Assembly: GCF_002257695.2 (NCBI RefSeq)
Contig: NZ_CP155571.1
Source: Sporomusa acidovorans
GTDB lineage: Bacteria; Bacillota; Negativicutes; Sporomusales; Sporomusaceae
Length of the DNA stretch: 64,000 nucleotides
Direction: 5' to 3' (one strand)
Shown piece after piece: positions 26,880 to 35,357 of this stretch. The translations under genes and the position numbers were made by a program. How positions within the stretch are numbered: position 1 is the stretch's first letter; every line of letters begins with the position of its first letter. The notes beneath the pieces are model-generated. The model did no database searches. It saw nothing but the letters and a program-made list of their open reading frames with translations, and had not been told where the DNA came from.

Positions 26880-27191
26880 ATGGTGAATAAAAATACCGGT
26901 CATCCAAATGTGGAAAATTCGGATAAGGTTTTTGATACCGACGGTATGGAAGCATCGCTTACGCAAAGCAACCTTACACAATCCTTTGACAATGCCCAAG
27001 AAAACTCAGCCCAGAATAACAAAAGTTCATCAGATGCCAGTCTGGATCATAAAGCTGACGCGATTATTAATTTAAACGGAACACCGGAATCGGCGTCAAC
27101 AGGCACTGCCAGAACGGCATTGATGCAAAGCGACCAGCAAGGTCATACCTTCCAGGTAGATAAAGATTCTCGAATTACTACCTACCGATAG
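26880..27191 (+). CDS. Acidic low-complexity protein, unknown
   Basis: A 103-aa protein, acidic and rich in Ser, Asn, Gln and Asp (MVNKNTGHPNVENSDKVFD; SQNNKSSSDASLD-like middle), predicted largely disordered, with no signal, membrane segment or Cys. The ATG is preceded by CCAGGAGATGTTTTT. No family recognised. Composition resembles small spore or stress proteins, which is only an impression. A weak ACAGCC/GGCTGT hairpin at 27206-27223 follows. Confidence 0.55.
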   Translation: MVNKNTGHPNVENSDKVFDTDGMEASLTQSNLTQSFDNAQENSAQNNKSSSDASLDHKADAIINLNGTPESASTGTARTALMQSDQQGHTFQVDKDSRITTYR

Positions 27192-27250
27192 CTGGCCAAC
27201 AGCTTACAGCCGGGAACGGCTGTCCTTACCATGATCCTTTTCAAGCCAAT

Positions 27251-28426
27251 TTATTCGGCCAGCACGGTTTTCTGCCGGCATATAACATAGTAAAGCCCAG
27301 TGGCAACACAGAGAACCGCAGCAGCAAACATATACATGCCACGGTAGCCGGCGTGGGCAGCCACTACACTAAGCAAAAAAGAGCCAAGCCCCACACTAAT
27401 ATCCAAAGCTAAAAAATAAGTGGCCGTAGCTACCCCTGCCCGCTGTCCGGGCGAATTCTGGATAGCGAGCGTTTGAAAAGCGGGACTGAGCGCCCCAAAA
27501 CCCATGCCGACAATAATCCCCGCTGTTAAAAAGCCCGGCAGTCCCTGAATATGGCTTAAGCTAAATAAGCCAAACAGAAACAAGCCAAAACCCGGGTAAA
27601 TGACAGCACTTGCGCCAATTTGGTCAAATACCCTCCCCACAATTGGCCGGGTCACCACAATCGCTAACGCAAACACAGCAAAAAAGGCACTGGTGTATTC
27701 TGCGAAGCCAAGTTGTTTGGCATATAAAGGACTAAATACCAGCACCCCCGCATAGGCAAAAAATACAAGCCCCCCCATTAAGGCCATCGGTATAGCCTGG
27801 GGTTCTACGAAACTATTGCCCGCGGGAGGTTCTTTTTTTGTTTCTGCTACCTTGCTAATTTCAGCTGACAATTTGTTCTTAGTCCCGCACCAGAATGATA
27901 ATATTGCCAGAATAACACAGCCTGCAAAAACTGCGTTAAATGAATAGTGACCAATGATAATTAATCCAAAAAAAGGCCCCACTACCATCGCTAAATTAGA
28001 AAATACGGCAAAATACCCAATACCTTCTCCTTTACGTTGCTGCGGAAGCACAAGCGCCGCTATCGCCGCTACTGTTGTGGTGCCGGTTGCAAATACAGCC
28101 CCGTGGAGTAAACGTATCGCTAATAAAAATTTCAGGTCTCGTACCGCTAAATACATGACACTAACCAATAAAAATAATCCTGACGACACTAACAGCATTT
28201 TCCTTTTATTAAATTGGTCGATCCACCTGCCGGCAAGGGGACGGCAAAGGACAGCGCCGATCTGAAAAAAGGTCATCGCCAAGCCTGCTTGCCAGGCATT
28301 ACCCTGCAAGTTGTCGAAAACAAAGACCGGCAGAACGGCAATAAGGGCATAGTGCGTCATATACTGAAAAAAACTGCTGAAGCTCATTCCCAGGAATTCC
28401 TGAGTCCAAAGTGGTTGTTTTTGCAT
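27251..28426 (-). CDS. MFS transporter
   Basis: A 391-aa major facilitator with about twelve helices. The MFS loop motif after helix 2 is present as RPLAGRWIDQFNKRKM, and a related copy RPIVGRVFDQIGAS lies in the second half. It resembles the YhhS/AraJ-like drug or sugar efflux group and should be a proton-driven inner-membrane exporter. The ATG follows AGGTGACAGT. It is divergent from the DUF362 gene. The substrate is unknown. Confidence 0.85.
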   Translation of the reverse strand: MQKQPLWTQEFLGMSFSSFFQYMTHYALIAVLPVFVFDNLQGNAWQAGLAMTFFQIGAVLCRPLAGRWIDQFNKRKMLLVSSGLFLLVSVMYLAVRDLKFLLAIRLLHGAVFATGTTTVAAIAALVLPQQRKGEGIGYFAVFSNLAMVVGPFFGLIIIGHYSFNAVFAGCVILAILSFWCGTKNKLSAEISKVAETKKEPPAGNSFVEPQAIPMALMGGLVFFAYAGVLVFSPLYAKQLGFAEYTSAFFAVFALAIVVTRPIVGRVFDQIGASAVIYPGFGLFLFGLFSLSHIQGLPGFLTAGIIVGMGFGALSPAFQTLAIQNSPGQRAGVATATYFLALDISVGLGSFLLSVVAAHAGYRGMYMFAAAVLCVATGLYYVICRQKTVLAE

Positions 28427-28684
28427 ACTGTCACCTATTCTTTAAAAGCAATAAGGCCCGTAAACTAACGTCTACGAAGCCTGTTGGCATTATTGTATAA
28501 TATTATTATCATAACAACTATTCGCCTGCTTGTCAAAGAATTGGACAAAAAACAGTCATGCCGCCGCTTTACTATGCCCGGATTCTATCTGTTCGCTTGG
28601 CTCTATTTATGGTATAGTAATAAGCAAATACTATCCATTATTAAGCTTAATTACTATACTCGTGTCAACAGGAGCAATCATACT

Positions 28685-29791
28685 GTGGAAAAAAATGAAA
28701 TTCATATTATTTATGGTACTAACCCCCGTAACATGGTCTATGACGTCCTTACCCAAGCTCACATAGCGGCTAAACTCAGGCCAGGTATGCATATTGGCAT
28801 TAAGCCTAATCTTGTAGTAGCCAAACCGGCCGATTCTGGCGCTACCACTTCCCCCCAGGCCGTCGAAGGCGTAATTCAATACCTTCAGGATAATGGGATA
28901 GAAAACATTACGATTATGGAAGGTTCCTGGGTAGGCGATAGCACCAAACAAGCCTACAAAGTGTGCGGCTACGCTGCGATTGCCAAAAAATATAACGTTC
29001 ATTTAGTTGATCTAAAAGATGATCAGTTTAGCAAAAAAACAGTGGGCGACTTGGAGCTAAAAATATGCAATCAGGCACTTTCAGTCGATTTTCTTATCAG
29101 TATGCCTGTGTTAAAAGCGCATTGCCAAACCTTAATCACCTGTGCCCTAAAAAATATGAAGGGCTGCATCCCTGACAGTGAAAAACGGCGTTTCCATAGC
29201 TTGGGCTTACATAAGCCGATTGCCTATATAAATAAAGCCCTTGCCCCGGATCTCATTGTTGTCGACGGAATGTGCGGCGACCTTACTTTCGAAGAAGGCG
29301 GCAGCCCCGTACAAATGGACCGCATTTTTCTCGCTATGGATCCTGTGTTAATGGATACTTACGCCGCGTCGCTGCTAGGCTACGCGAAAGAAGAAATTGA
29401 TTATATTGCTATTGCCGAAAACATAGGTGTAGGCTCCGGCGATCTTTCTCAGGCCAAAATCTATGAACATCATGTGGAAGCTAAAAATAATCACACGTTT
29501 CGGCCATCCAACCGGGCCAGGCAGCTGGCAGCAGGAAGAGTAACCGCGCAGGCAGCTTGCTCTGCTTGTTACGGCAGTTTAATTCATGCCTTGCAGCGTA
29601 TGTCGGAGAACAAGACACTGCCGGCAGTCAAACAGCCAATATATATCGGCCAGGGCTTTCGGGGAAAAGCACGGAACGGCCTGGGTATTGGCCAATGTAC
29701 AAGTAAATGCCGCCAATTTGTGAAAGGCTGCCCGCCTGCCGCCAAAGATATTGTTGATTTTTTAGAAAATCCCCATTTTACACCAAACTGA
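28685..29791 (+). CDS. DUF362 protein with C-terminal cysteines
   Basis: A 368-aa protein of the COG2006/DUF362 family. The hallmark segments are MHIGIKPNLVVAKPADSGAT, ITIMEGSWVG, DFLISMPVLKAHCQTLIT and CALKNMKGCIPD. A C-terminal part holds CSACYGSL and CTSKCRQFVKGCPP, which could bind an iron-sulfur cluster. The biochemical function of the family is not established. The start is GTG at 28685 (AGGAGCAATCATACT upstream); the frame is open a further 67 codons, but these encode an implausible leader lying across the promoter region. Confidence 0.75.
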   Translation: MEKNEIHIIYGTNPRNMVYDVLTQAHIAAKLRPGMHIGIKPNLVVAKPADSGATTSPQAVEGVIQYLQDNGIENITIMEGSWVGDSTKQAYKVCGYAAIAKKYNVHLVDLKDDQFSKKTVGDLELKICNQALSVDFLISMPVLKAHCQTLITCALKNMKGCIPDSEKRRFHSLGLHKPIAYINKALAPDLIVVDGMCGDLTFEEGGSPVQMDRIFLAMDPVLMDTYAASLLGYAKEEIDYIAIAENIGVGSGDLSQAKIYEHHVEAKNNHTFRPSNRARQLAAGRVTAQAACSACYGSLIHALQRMSENKTLPAVKQPIYIGQGFRGKARNGLGIGQCTSKCRQFVKGCPPAAKDIVDFLENPHFTPN

Positions 29792-29807
29792 CTGTTTGGT
29801 GTTTTTT
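29781..29807 (+). terminator. Terminator overlapping the DUF362 stop codon
   Basis: CACCAAAC and GTTTGGTG pair around TGACT, which contains the stop codon, and are followed by six T. Confidence 0.9.
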
Positions 29808-29817
29808 ACTTTCTAAA

Positions 29818-30195
29818 TTACTTCTTCTTTTTCTCTTCATCTGCCCATTTAATAGCGGCTTCATAAATACAGTCATGCAGATACTGTTCACTTATTTTCT
29901 TTTGACTATACGTCCATACCCAGCGAGTATTATCCGTCATTTGCAACTTTCCGGCTGCATCATATAAATTATTTTCCACCAGAGTAATCGTTTTTTGGTG
30001 CCGGGCTATCTTATAAGTTTTTATATTATAGGGATGCCCCTCATGGTCCTGAACTTTCACTTTGGCAACAATATTGGAATAACCCTCAACCGAAATAATC
30101 GTATTATACGTCCCAACATCAACAGGATCATGAGCAGAAACAGGCAAAATGCCGACTAAAGCCACCAATAATAATCCTAATAAAATTTTTCTCAT
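29818..30195 (-). CDS. Small secreted protein, unknown
   Basis: A 125-aa protein with a clean signal peptide (MRKILLGLLLVALVGILPVS, cleavage after AHA-like VSAHD region) and a mixed hydrophilic domain with a repetitive beta-type pattern, ending in a Lys-rich tail (ADEEKKKK). It has a single Cys (HDCIYEAAIKW), so disulfides are unlikely within one chain. No family is recognised. The ATG follows AGGAGGGCATGAAGTT. It should act in the periplasm or be exported. The DUF362 terminator separates it from the neighbouring convergent gene. Confidence 0.7.
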   Translation of the reverse strand: MRKILLGLLLVALVGILPVSAHDPVDVGTYNTIISVEGYSNIVAKVKVQDHEGHPYNIKTYKIARHQKTITLVENNLYDAAGKLQMTDNTRWVWTYSQKKISEQYLHDCIYEAAIKWADEEKKKK

Positions 30196-30334
30196 AACTT
30201 CATGCCCTCCTTAGCTGACTTTATTACCAGTATTCTCCACACCCAAACCATATCCTGCAAATAAATAAAGCCCCGCAAAAAAACCTTACTTATGCACTCC
30301 AATGTTTGACATGCTACAATAATTATGGTATTCA

Positions 30335-30365
30335 GAAAAAGTCAGCCGGGACGGCTGGCTTTTTC
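30335..30365. terminator. Hairpin with flanking A and T tracts, no obvious gene
   Basis: AAAAAGTCAGCC pairs with GGCTGGCTTTTTC around GGGAC in the 335-bp gap 30196-30530. Neither flanking gene ends here, since both start towards it from outside. It may end a short unannotated transcript. Nothing else is seen in the gap. Confidence 0.5.
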
Positions 30366-30530
30366 ATTTACTAATTGCCCCGGCATTTCATAATCTAATT
30401 CCGCTTCTTTTCTTCGCTTCACACAAATGAGATTTTGCCGCATAGTAACAACTTCATAGTCTTAATTTCGTATATCTTTCAGATTTAAAGTTCAACCTAA
30501 AAATAAATCGTATAGTAAGGAGTGAATACT

Positions 30531-31058
30531 TTGAGTAATACCGTATTACTATGGTTAATGTTTATTGCTGCCTGGCTAACTCTCTTTTTTATGAAAAAGG
30601 AAGAAATTAAACGATGGTTTCCGGTTGCTTTGGCCGCCGTAGTAACAACAACAATAATTCATGACGCCGGGACAGCTTTGGGGTTATGGGCGACAATCCA
30701 AGCGATTTTTCCGTTCAACGAAATGCTGCCATATTATTACGGTACAATGCCGGTACTAACCATGTGGGTTTTCAAATTTACATATGAGCGATTTTGGATA
30801 TATATGCTGGCAAATCTAGTTCTGGATATAGGCTTTAACTTCTTCTTACTCAATTATTTCCTGCCAATTAGAGGGATATTCGAATTTTATATTCACCCTT
30901 TATACTCACTGCCCATTACTCTCGGGCACGCCGTTATTCTCTATATCTATCAAGTCTGGCAAGACGACGCTCTACTGAATTCCAAAACTATAAAAAATAT
31001 GAACTTACAACCCTCTGCGGCCAAGCCGTTGCTTTATGACGATAAGAAGCAAAAATAA
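30531..31058 (+). CDS. Polytopic membrane protein, CBO0543-like
   Basis: A 175-aa membrane protein with four or five helices (SNTVLLWLMFIAAWLTLFFM, VALAAVVTTTIIHDAG, IYMLANLVLDIGFNFFLL, LYSLPITLGHAVILYIYQ) and a charged C-terminal tail. It resembles the CBO0543 family of small Bacillota membrane proteins of unknown function (moderate confidence). The TTG at 30531 is spaced correctly from AAGGAG; a GTG at 30522 overlaps that site and is rejected. Monocistronic. Confidence 0.7.
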   Translation: MSNTVLLWLMFIAAWLTLFFMKKEEIKRWFPVALAAVVTTTIIHDAGTALGLWATIQAIFPFNEMLPYYYGTMPVLTMWVFKFTYERFWIYMLANLVLDIGFNFFLLNYFLPIRGIFEFYIHPLYSLPITLGHAVILYIYQVWQDDALLNSKTIKNMNLQPSAAKPLLYDDKKQK

Positions 31059-31170
31059 AGAAGTAAGAAAAAGAGACGCGCACGCTTCACACCCTTTCTC
31101 TTGGCTAACAGTAGGTCCTAGCCCGTTCGGGCTTTCTTCCTATAGATGCGTCCATGCTGGGCACACGCAG

Positions 31171-31216
31171 AAAAATACGCTAAGTCAACGCAACCTTTGG
31201 CTTAGCGTATTTTTTT
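31171..31216 (+). terminator. Intrinsic terminator of the membrane-protein gene
   Basis: AAAAATACGCTAAG pairs exactly with CTTAGCGTATTTTTTT around a 16-nt loop. It works in the plus direction, about 115 nt after the stop, and also faces the truncated chemoreceptor. Confidence 0.85.
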
Positions 31217-31277
31217 GGTCCAGTTTCCATTTGTACTGATTGCGTAATAATGATCGAAGGTTGTCCTGTGGCGCGAC

Positions 31278-31709
31278 TTAAATGGCATCACTAATATGCG
31301 ATTTCCGGTCCTTGATTGTATCCAGAAAAAACTTCCTGTCTGCTAAATTATCACCAATAAATTTTTCCTCATAAGGTACAATCGCAATTCTTTTCCCTGC
31401 CGTGTCAATAAAATTTAATCGATCTATCCCCCATGATGTCCCAAAATAAGAAGCAATTTTTGACTGTATACGAGATGGATCACCAGATTGAAAATCATTG
31501 TCCATGTTATATACTTTTCCGCTTTTCTCGAAAGAATCCAAGAGATCTCTAACCTGACCAACTAACTGTAATTTCTGATTATGCATAGTCAATTCCGTAC
31601 TGTGCAAAGTTTGTTGATATAGTATAAAAATTCCAGCGCCGCCAATAATTATTCCCGAAACAACTAGATATACAACGAGTAAACTGACAATTTTGGCCTT
31701 TATTGACAT
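31278..31709 (-). pseudogene. Truncated Cache-domain chemoreceptor (N-terminal remnant)
   Basis: 143 aa: an N-terminal membrane helix (SLLVVYLVVSGIIIGGAGIF) and the first part of a dCache sensing domain (IDRLNFIDTAGKRIAI; DNLADRKFFLDTIKDRK), as in methyl-accepting chemotaxis proteins and Cache sensor proteins. It stops at HISDAI, where the second half of the Cache domain, the second membrane helix, HAMP and signalling domain should follow; none is found downstream before the 31.2-kb terminator. It is therefore a 5' remnant, not a working receptor. It lies behind a c-di-GMP-type riboswitch, itself degenerate. Confidence 0.75.
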
Positions 31710-31762
31710 AATTATTCCTCCAAGTATCCTAAATGATTGTCAAAATATAAAATCCAATTTTC

Positions 31763-31811
31763 AAAAAAATGCCTGGCTGCATCACAAAACTATTTGTGAA
31801 AGCAACCAGGC
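31763..31811 (-). terminator. Riboswitch expression-platform terminator (copy A)
   Basis: On the minus strand TGCCTGGTTGC pairs with GCAGCCAGGCA (one wobble), with an inner TCACAAA/TTTTGTGA stem, then TTTTTTT. The left arm is the 3' end of the upstream aptamer, so aptamer folding and termination exclude each other. Confidence 0.85.
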
Positions 31812-31880
31812 AGTCATAGATTTTCTTTCCTTAGACCCACGGCTTTGCGTCCTTATTTTTCAATAAATTAGCTAATTATT
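31801..31880 (-). promoter_or_regulatory. c-di-GMP-I (GEMM) riboswitch aptamer, degenerate copy A
   Basis: The minus strand reads TTATTGAAAAATAA (P2 with GAAA tetraloop), GGACGCAAAGCC, GTGGGTCTAAGG and CTATGACTGCCTGGTTGC, the ordered conserved blocks of the GEMM-I aptamer that binds c-di-GMP. The 5' P1 strand (AGCTAATT where copy B has GGCATACC) pairs poorly with the 3' strand, suggesting decay. It precedes the truncated Cache gene. Confidence 0.85.
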
Positions 31881-31978
31881 TACAATTAATATTGCTATAA
31901 TTATTCTCCATTAACTATCTAACAGAAAGCAGTAACAAGCACCATCATACGCCAAGGACCGAATTTATTATCACCTAC

Positions 31979-32125
31979 TTATAAGTAATGCTTAGAAGAT
32001 CTATGACTTACCAATCTTTCATCATTTTCTTGTTCAAGCTGTAATAAAATACTTGGCAATTGATCTAGTAGTTCTTTTAATTCTTCTTCCGTCATATTGA
32101 AATTAAAATTATCAGTACTCTTCAT
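31979..32125 (-). CDS. 48-aa small protein, unknown
   Basis: Short frame starting MKSTDNFNFNMTEEELKELL and ending SHRSSKHYL, with AAAGGATGG before the ATG. The centre (EEELKELLDQLPSILLQLEQ) is a likely amphipathic acidic helix. It lies upstream of the degenerate riboswitch, on the same strand. No family recognised. Confidence 0.5.
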   Translation of the reverse strand: MKSTDNFNFNMTEEELKELLDQLPSILLQLEQENDERLVSHRSSKHYL

Positions 32126-32530
32126 TGGTTTCCATCCTTTTAATCAAATACTGGTGGCTATAAATACCCCCAAAAATGGCATGTATCTCACGTTATACCG
32201 CAACGTCTCTTTCAAAAATGTTAACTTTTTCTATCATATTACAGCAACCGTCATAATCAGTCAAGACTTTCAACCTAATTAGATAGGACTAAAGCACTAA
32301 TATGTACCTTGTTTATTTTTTAATAATAATTATTCTAATAACACAAAAAAAGGCTCATATCAAATTCTGCCCCCTAACTAATAACTATTTACCGAACTAC
32401 GATTCATGTGTGTCTATTGATTCTGTTCTGGAAAAATATTAATAGTGAGAACGGGTATGCTCCTGTTTCAGTACTAAATAAATCGCTACCCCCAGTCGCT
32501 GGCTGAGAGATAGGCTAATATCGTCAAAAT
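32126..32530. other. Gene-free AT-rich gap
   Basis: About 400 bases with no credible frame or ribosome site. It ends at a strong terminator (32531-32568) whose transcript is not identified. Confidence 0.4.
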
Positions 32531-32568
32531 AAAAGCACCCAGCAGTATGGCGGTTGCTGGGTGCTTTT
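32531..32568 (+). terminator. Orphan intrinsic terminator
   Basis: AAAAGCACCCAGCA pairs with TGCTGGGTGCTTTT around about 10 nt. No gene ends within 400 bp on either strand except the 39-aa gene on the minus side, which has its own hairpin. It could end a small RNA beginning in 32.3-32.5 kb. Confidence 0.6.
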
Positions 32569-32722
32569 CATAGGAAGAGGAATATTGTGAAGAATATTTC
32601 ATGTAAGAGAGATAGGTTTAACTAAATAATACAACTAAACGCTAATTCCATTGTTAAAGATTTGTAAAAATATTATTAAAGAAAAAAATGCCCACAGCGA
32701 ACGACCATTTACTTAGCGGTGT

Positions 32723-32769
32723 AACACAGAATGAGGCATCCTTGTTATGTAATGCCTCATTCTGTGTTT
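32723..32769. terminator. Terminator of the 39-aa microprotein gene
   Basis: AACACAGAATGAGGCAT pairs exactly with ATGCCTCATTCTGTGTT around 12 nt, 40 nt after the microprotein stop. Confidence 0.75.
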
Positions 32770-32808
32770 CTTAATATCTCGATGTGGTTTGGCTTTAAGG
32801 AAAACTAC

Positions 32809-32928
32809 TTAACAGGTCGGGCTACACTCATCTTCACAACAGCAGAACAGCAAAAGAATAATGATAATTATTATAAAGCAACCAAAGCCGCCTCGACCTC
32901 CAAAGCCGCCGAATCTGCTAAATCCCAT
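32809..32928 (-). CDS. Gly-rich membrane microprotein with Cys-rich tail
   Basis: A 39-aa protein. A Gly/Phe-rich head (MGFSRFGGFGGRGGFG) is followed by one very hydrophobic helix (CFIIIIIILLLF) and a tail CCCEDECSPTC. GGGAGGCACACAT precedes the ATG and a strong terminator follows, which together support a real gene. The architecture recalls YjcZ-like small sporulation membrane proteins of Bacillus, but sequence identity is not claimed. Confidence 0.7.
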   Translation of the reverse strand: MGFSRFGGFGGRGGFGCFIIIIIILLLFCCCEDECSPTC

Positions 32929-33112
32929 ATGTGTGCCTCCCATCCATAAAGTAAGGGGTATATTATAATCTATGAATAGTTGAGCAATTTTGCTACAAAA
33001 AAACGTTCATTTCGTTATTGTCACTGCAAGTTTTCCTAAATTTGTTTTTTGTCACATTTTTGACATATTTATCAAGTATAGTTATGTCAAAAATTAATAT
33101 GGAGGAATTCTT

Positions 33113-33370
33113 ATGCTTTCAAAACCTGAAAGAAACTATTATTTAAATATCACATTACTATTACTTGGAGCAGTAAGTGTCCTTACAGGAATTGCAATGT
33201 CGATCAATCTATCATACTTCCTGCCATTTTTATTGGCCATGCACATCAAGCTCTTACATGAATGGGCAAGCTATTCCTTAACGGTTTTAGTCATTCTTCA
33301 TCTCATATTTCATCTAGACTGGTTCAAAGCAATGGCGAAAAAAGAATTCGATATATCCAAACATCAGTAA
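33113..33370 (+). CDS. Small DUF4405-like membrane protein
   Basis: An 85-aa protein with two or three helices (YLNITLLLLGAVSVLTGIAM; FLPFLLAMHIKLLHEWASYS; LTVLVILHLIFHLDWF) and several His residues facing the helices (MHIKLLHEW, LHLIFHLDW), the pattern of DUF4405/cytochrome b-like small proteins that may bind heme. Whether it does is unknown. The ATG follows GGAGGAATTCTT. Single gene with its own terminator. Confidence 0.75.
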   Translation: MLSKPERNYYLNITLLLLGAVSVLTGIAMSINLSYFLPFLLAMHIKLLHEWASYSLTVLVILHLIFHLDWFKAMAKKEFDISKHQ

Positions 33371-33373
33371 CCT

Positions 33374-33401
33374 GAGAGCAGCATGAGGCTGTTCTCTTTT
33401 T
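33374..33401 (+). terminator. Intrinsic terminator
   Basis: GAGAGCAGC and GCTGTTCTC pair around ATGAG, followed by five T, just after the 85-aa gene. Confidence 0.85.
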
Positions 33402-33415
33402 GTTTCATATCTCAA

Positions 33416-33545
33416 TTATTTGTCGGTTTCCATGTGCGAATTACATCGTTCCCTAAACTTCTCCTGATCCTCCGACAGTCTGCCAGTCAGCGTCTTGATC
33501 TCAATATACACTGTCCATCCTTCTTTCAACGCCGTTAGTAAAAAG
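33416..33545 (-). pseudogene. VRR-NUC nuclease remnant
   Basis: The minus strand encodes LTALKEGWTVYIEIKTLTGR and then LSEDQEKFRERC before a stop. This is the core of the phage-type VRR-NUC nuclease (the ExK of IEIKTxTGRLSxxQ). The N-terminal part and the distal strand that should follow FRERC are missing, no start codon fits, and a tRNA terminator lies immediately upstream. It is a decayed fragment, likely from an old prophage next to the tRNA. Confidence 0.6.
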
Positions 33546-33562
33546 GATAATGATGATCCAGA

Positions 33563-33599
33563 AAAAAAATAGCAGGCTCGAATTTATCGAACCTGCTAA
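33563..33599 (-). terminator. Terminator of the tRNA-Arg transcript
   Basis: On the minus strand TAGCAGG-TTCGA pairs with TTCGAG-CCTGCTA, followed by eight T. The 80 nt between it and the tRNA hold a GGGGT/ACCCC hairpin and two GGAGCAA copies of unknown meaning. Confidence 0.85.
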
Positions 33600-33680
33600 C
33601 AAAATTTCGCATGTTGCTCCGGGGTTGTCCCACCCCTTAGACGCGGTTGTGATTGCTCCAACCCGTCGATCCTAATTTTA

Positions 33681-33759
33681 TGGTGCGCCCGGAGGGACTC
33701 GAACCCCCGCAAGACGCGGTTTAGGAAACCACCGCTCTATCCACCTGAGCTACGGGCGC
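33681..33759 (-). tRNA. tRNA-Arg (anticodon CCT)
   Basis: A complete cloverleaf: acceptor GCGCCCG/CGGGCGC, D arm GCTC-AGGTGGATA-GAGC, anticodon stem GTGGT/ACCGC with loop TTCCTAA (anticodon CCT, reading AGG), T arm GGGGG-TTCGAGT-CCCTC and encoded CCA. It reads the rare Arg codon AGG. Confidence 0.95.
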
Positions 33760-34108
33760 ATATATTGTACACTATAAAATATCTGTATCTTGGTCCAATT
33801 TCCTACCTACATATTATATCATGTCTGCCGTTAGAAAATCATCTTATTAATTTGCAATATTAATGACAGATCGGATAGGCAGAAAACTAACACTATTGCT
33901 TGAGATAACGATAAATAGTATAGCATTTCGGATGTAGCGTGTCAATTGTAAGGTAGTGGAAGCAACCGAGTAGGCAGTATGGTTTTCCAAACATTTTATT
34001 ACTATATTTAGTATAATAACTTATTTTTTACATTAATGGAATAATTTTAAAGGGATTGTTCTGTTCCTCGTAGAACATACTCCATATATTTTATGCGAGG
34101 ATTTTGTT
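33760..34108. other. Gene-free gap before the PAS kinase
   Basis: About 350 AT-rich bases between the 5' ends of the tRNA and the kinase gene. No credible frame; presumably holds both promoters. Confidence 0.4.
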
Positions 34109-35167
34109 ATGCGCTCAATAGAGACTTTGGATGAATTATTCTTAAAAGTTTTTATGTTCAACCCATGTCCTATGGCAATTAGTAATATAGATGATGGTAA
34201 ATATATCGCAGTAAATGATGCTTTACTATACATACTTGGTTACAATAAAGAGGATGTCATCGGAAAAACATCGCTGGAATTAGGTATTATGGATAATAGC
34301 GATCGAAAAAAAGCGATCCGGCTAATGAAAAGCCAGGGTCGCTTGCGAGATTTCGAAATTCTGATTAGGTGCAAAAACAACAAGCCCATTCATGGCATCT
34401 TCAACGCGGAGTTCATCACCATTCAGGGTCAACCCTATCTGTTATCCGTAATGACCGATATTACAGTCAAAAAACAGCTTGAACAGGATTTCATCTACCT
34501 GGAAAAACTAAATTTAATCAGTCAGATGTCGGCAGGAATAAGCCATGAAATTAGAAACCCAATGACAACCGTGAGAGGCTTTTTACAGTTTTTTATGCAA
34601 AAACCGGCCTATGCGTATCACAGAAATTATTTTGAGTTAATGATCAGCGAATTAGATCGAGTAAATGCCATTATTTCGGATTTTTTATCAATAACAACAA
34701 GTGACCCGTTAAATTCGGCCTATACATTGCAAGATTTGCAAGAATTATTAGAACAATTAAGACCAATAATCGAAGCCAATGCATTGGAAAAACGCAATCG
34801 AATGCTCTATTGTCTTGCGAACACACCCAAAATAATGATTAATGAAAAAGAAATTCAACAAATAATCCTTAATCTTGTTCGCAACGGCTTTGACTCCATG
34901 CCGGTTGGCGGCACGCTTATCATAAAAACCTTTCTTCAGGAAAATCATGTTGTTTTAGCCATTCAGGATCAGGGCAAAGGCATTGACAAAGCGATCTTAC
35001 AAAAGCTCGGCACTCCCTTTCTAACGACCAAGGACTATGGGACAGGCTTAGGGTTGGCCGTATGTTATGGAATAGCCCATCGCCACAGAGCTAAAATTAA
35101 CGTAACCACAAGCCCGCAGGGAACAACTTTTGAAGTTCACTTTCCCCTGGCTCAGTCTGACGAATAA
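34109..35167 (+). CDS. Soluble PAS histidine kinase
   Basis: A 352-aa kinase without membrane helices. One PAS domain (residues 10-125, ending in a PAC-like PYLLSVMTDITVKKQLEQD), a HisKA domain with phospho-His in AGISHEIRNPMTTVRGFLQF and an HATPase_c domain (NLVRNGFDSM, IQDQGKGID, GTGLGLAVC). The HisKA region is close to that of the larger kinase at 20.7-23.2 kb, suggesting a shared partner. Such orphan PAS kinases in spore-formers often feed the Spo0A phosphorelay (inference). No response regulator is adjacent. Confidence 0.9.
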   Translation: MRSIETLDELFLKVFMFNPCPMAISNIDDGKYIAVNDALLYILGYNKEDVIGKTSLELGIMDNSDRKKAIRLMKSQGRLRDFEILIRCKNNKPIHGIFNAEFITIQGQPYLLSVMTDITVKKQLEQDFIYLEKLNLISQMSAGISHEIRNPMTTVRGFLQFFMQKPAYAYHRNYFELMISELDRVNAIISDFLSITTSDPLNSAYTLQDLQELLEQLRPIIEANALEKRNRMLYCLANTPKIMINEKEIQQIILNLVRNGFDSMPVGGTLIIKTFLQENHVVLAIQDQGKGIDKAILQKLGTPFLTTKDYGTGLGLAVCYGIAHRHRAKINVTTSPQGTTFEVHFPLAQSDE

Positions 35168-35357
35168 ATTGCCACGGTGTTCAGACATTGTTAACTCGGT
35201 TTCAAATCAGCCAAGGCAGCAGCTACTAAAAAAAGCTGCGGCCTTGGCTAAAAAAAGGAGTTTCTTGTTGCCGTAACCGTGGTGAGTCGACCGGAAAGGA
35301 TTTTTAACAGCCATCGTATAATAATTCTACTATATGCTACTAAAGGAGCTGCGATCT

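Noticed and set aside
33639..33721. attL/attR-type direct repeat AGACGCGGTT at the tRNA
   Set aside because: Only 10 bases, one copy inside the tRNA and the other in its 3' trailer; too short and too close to call an attachment site.
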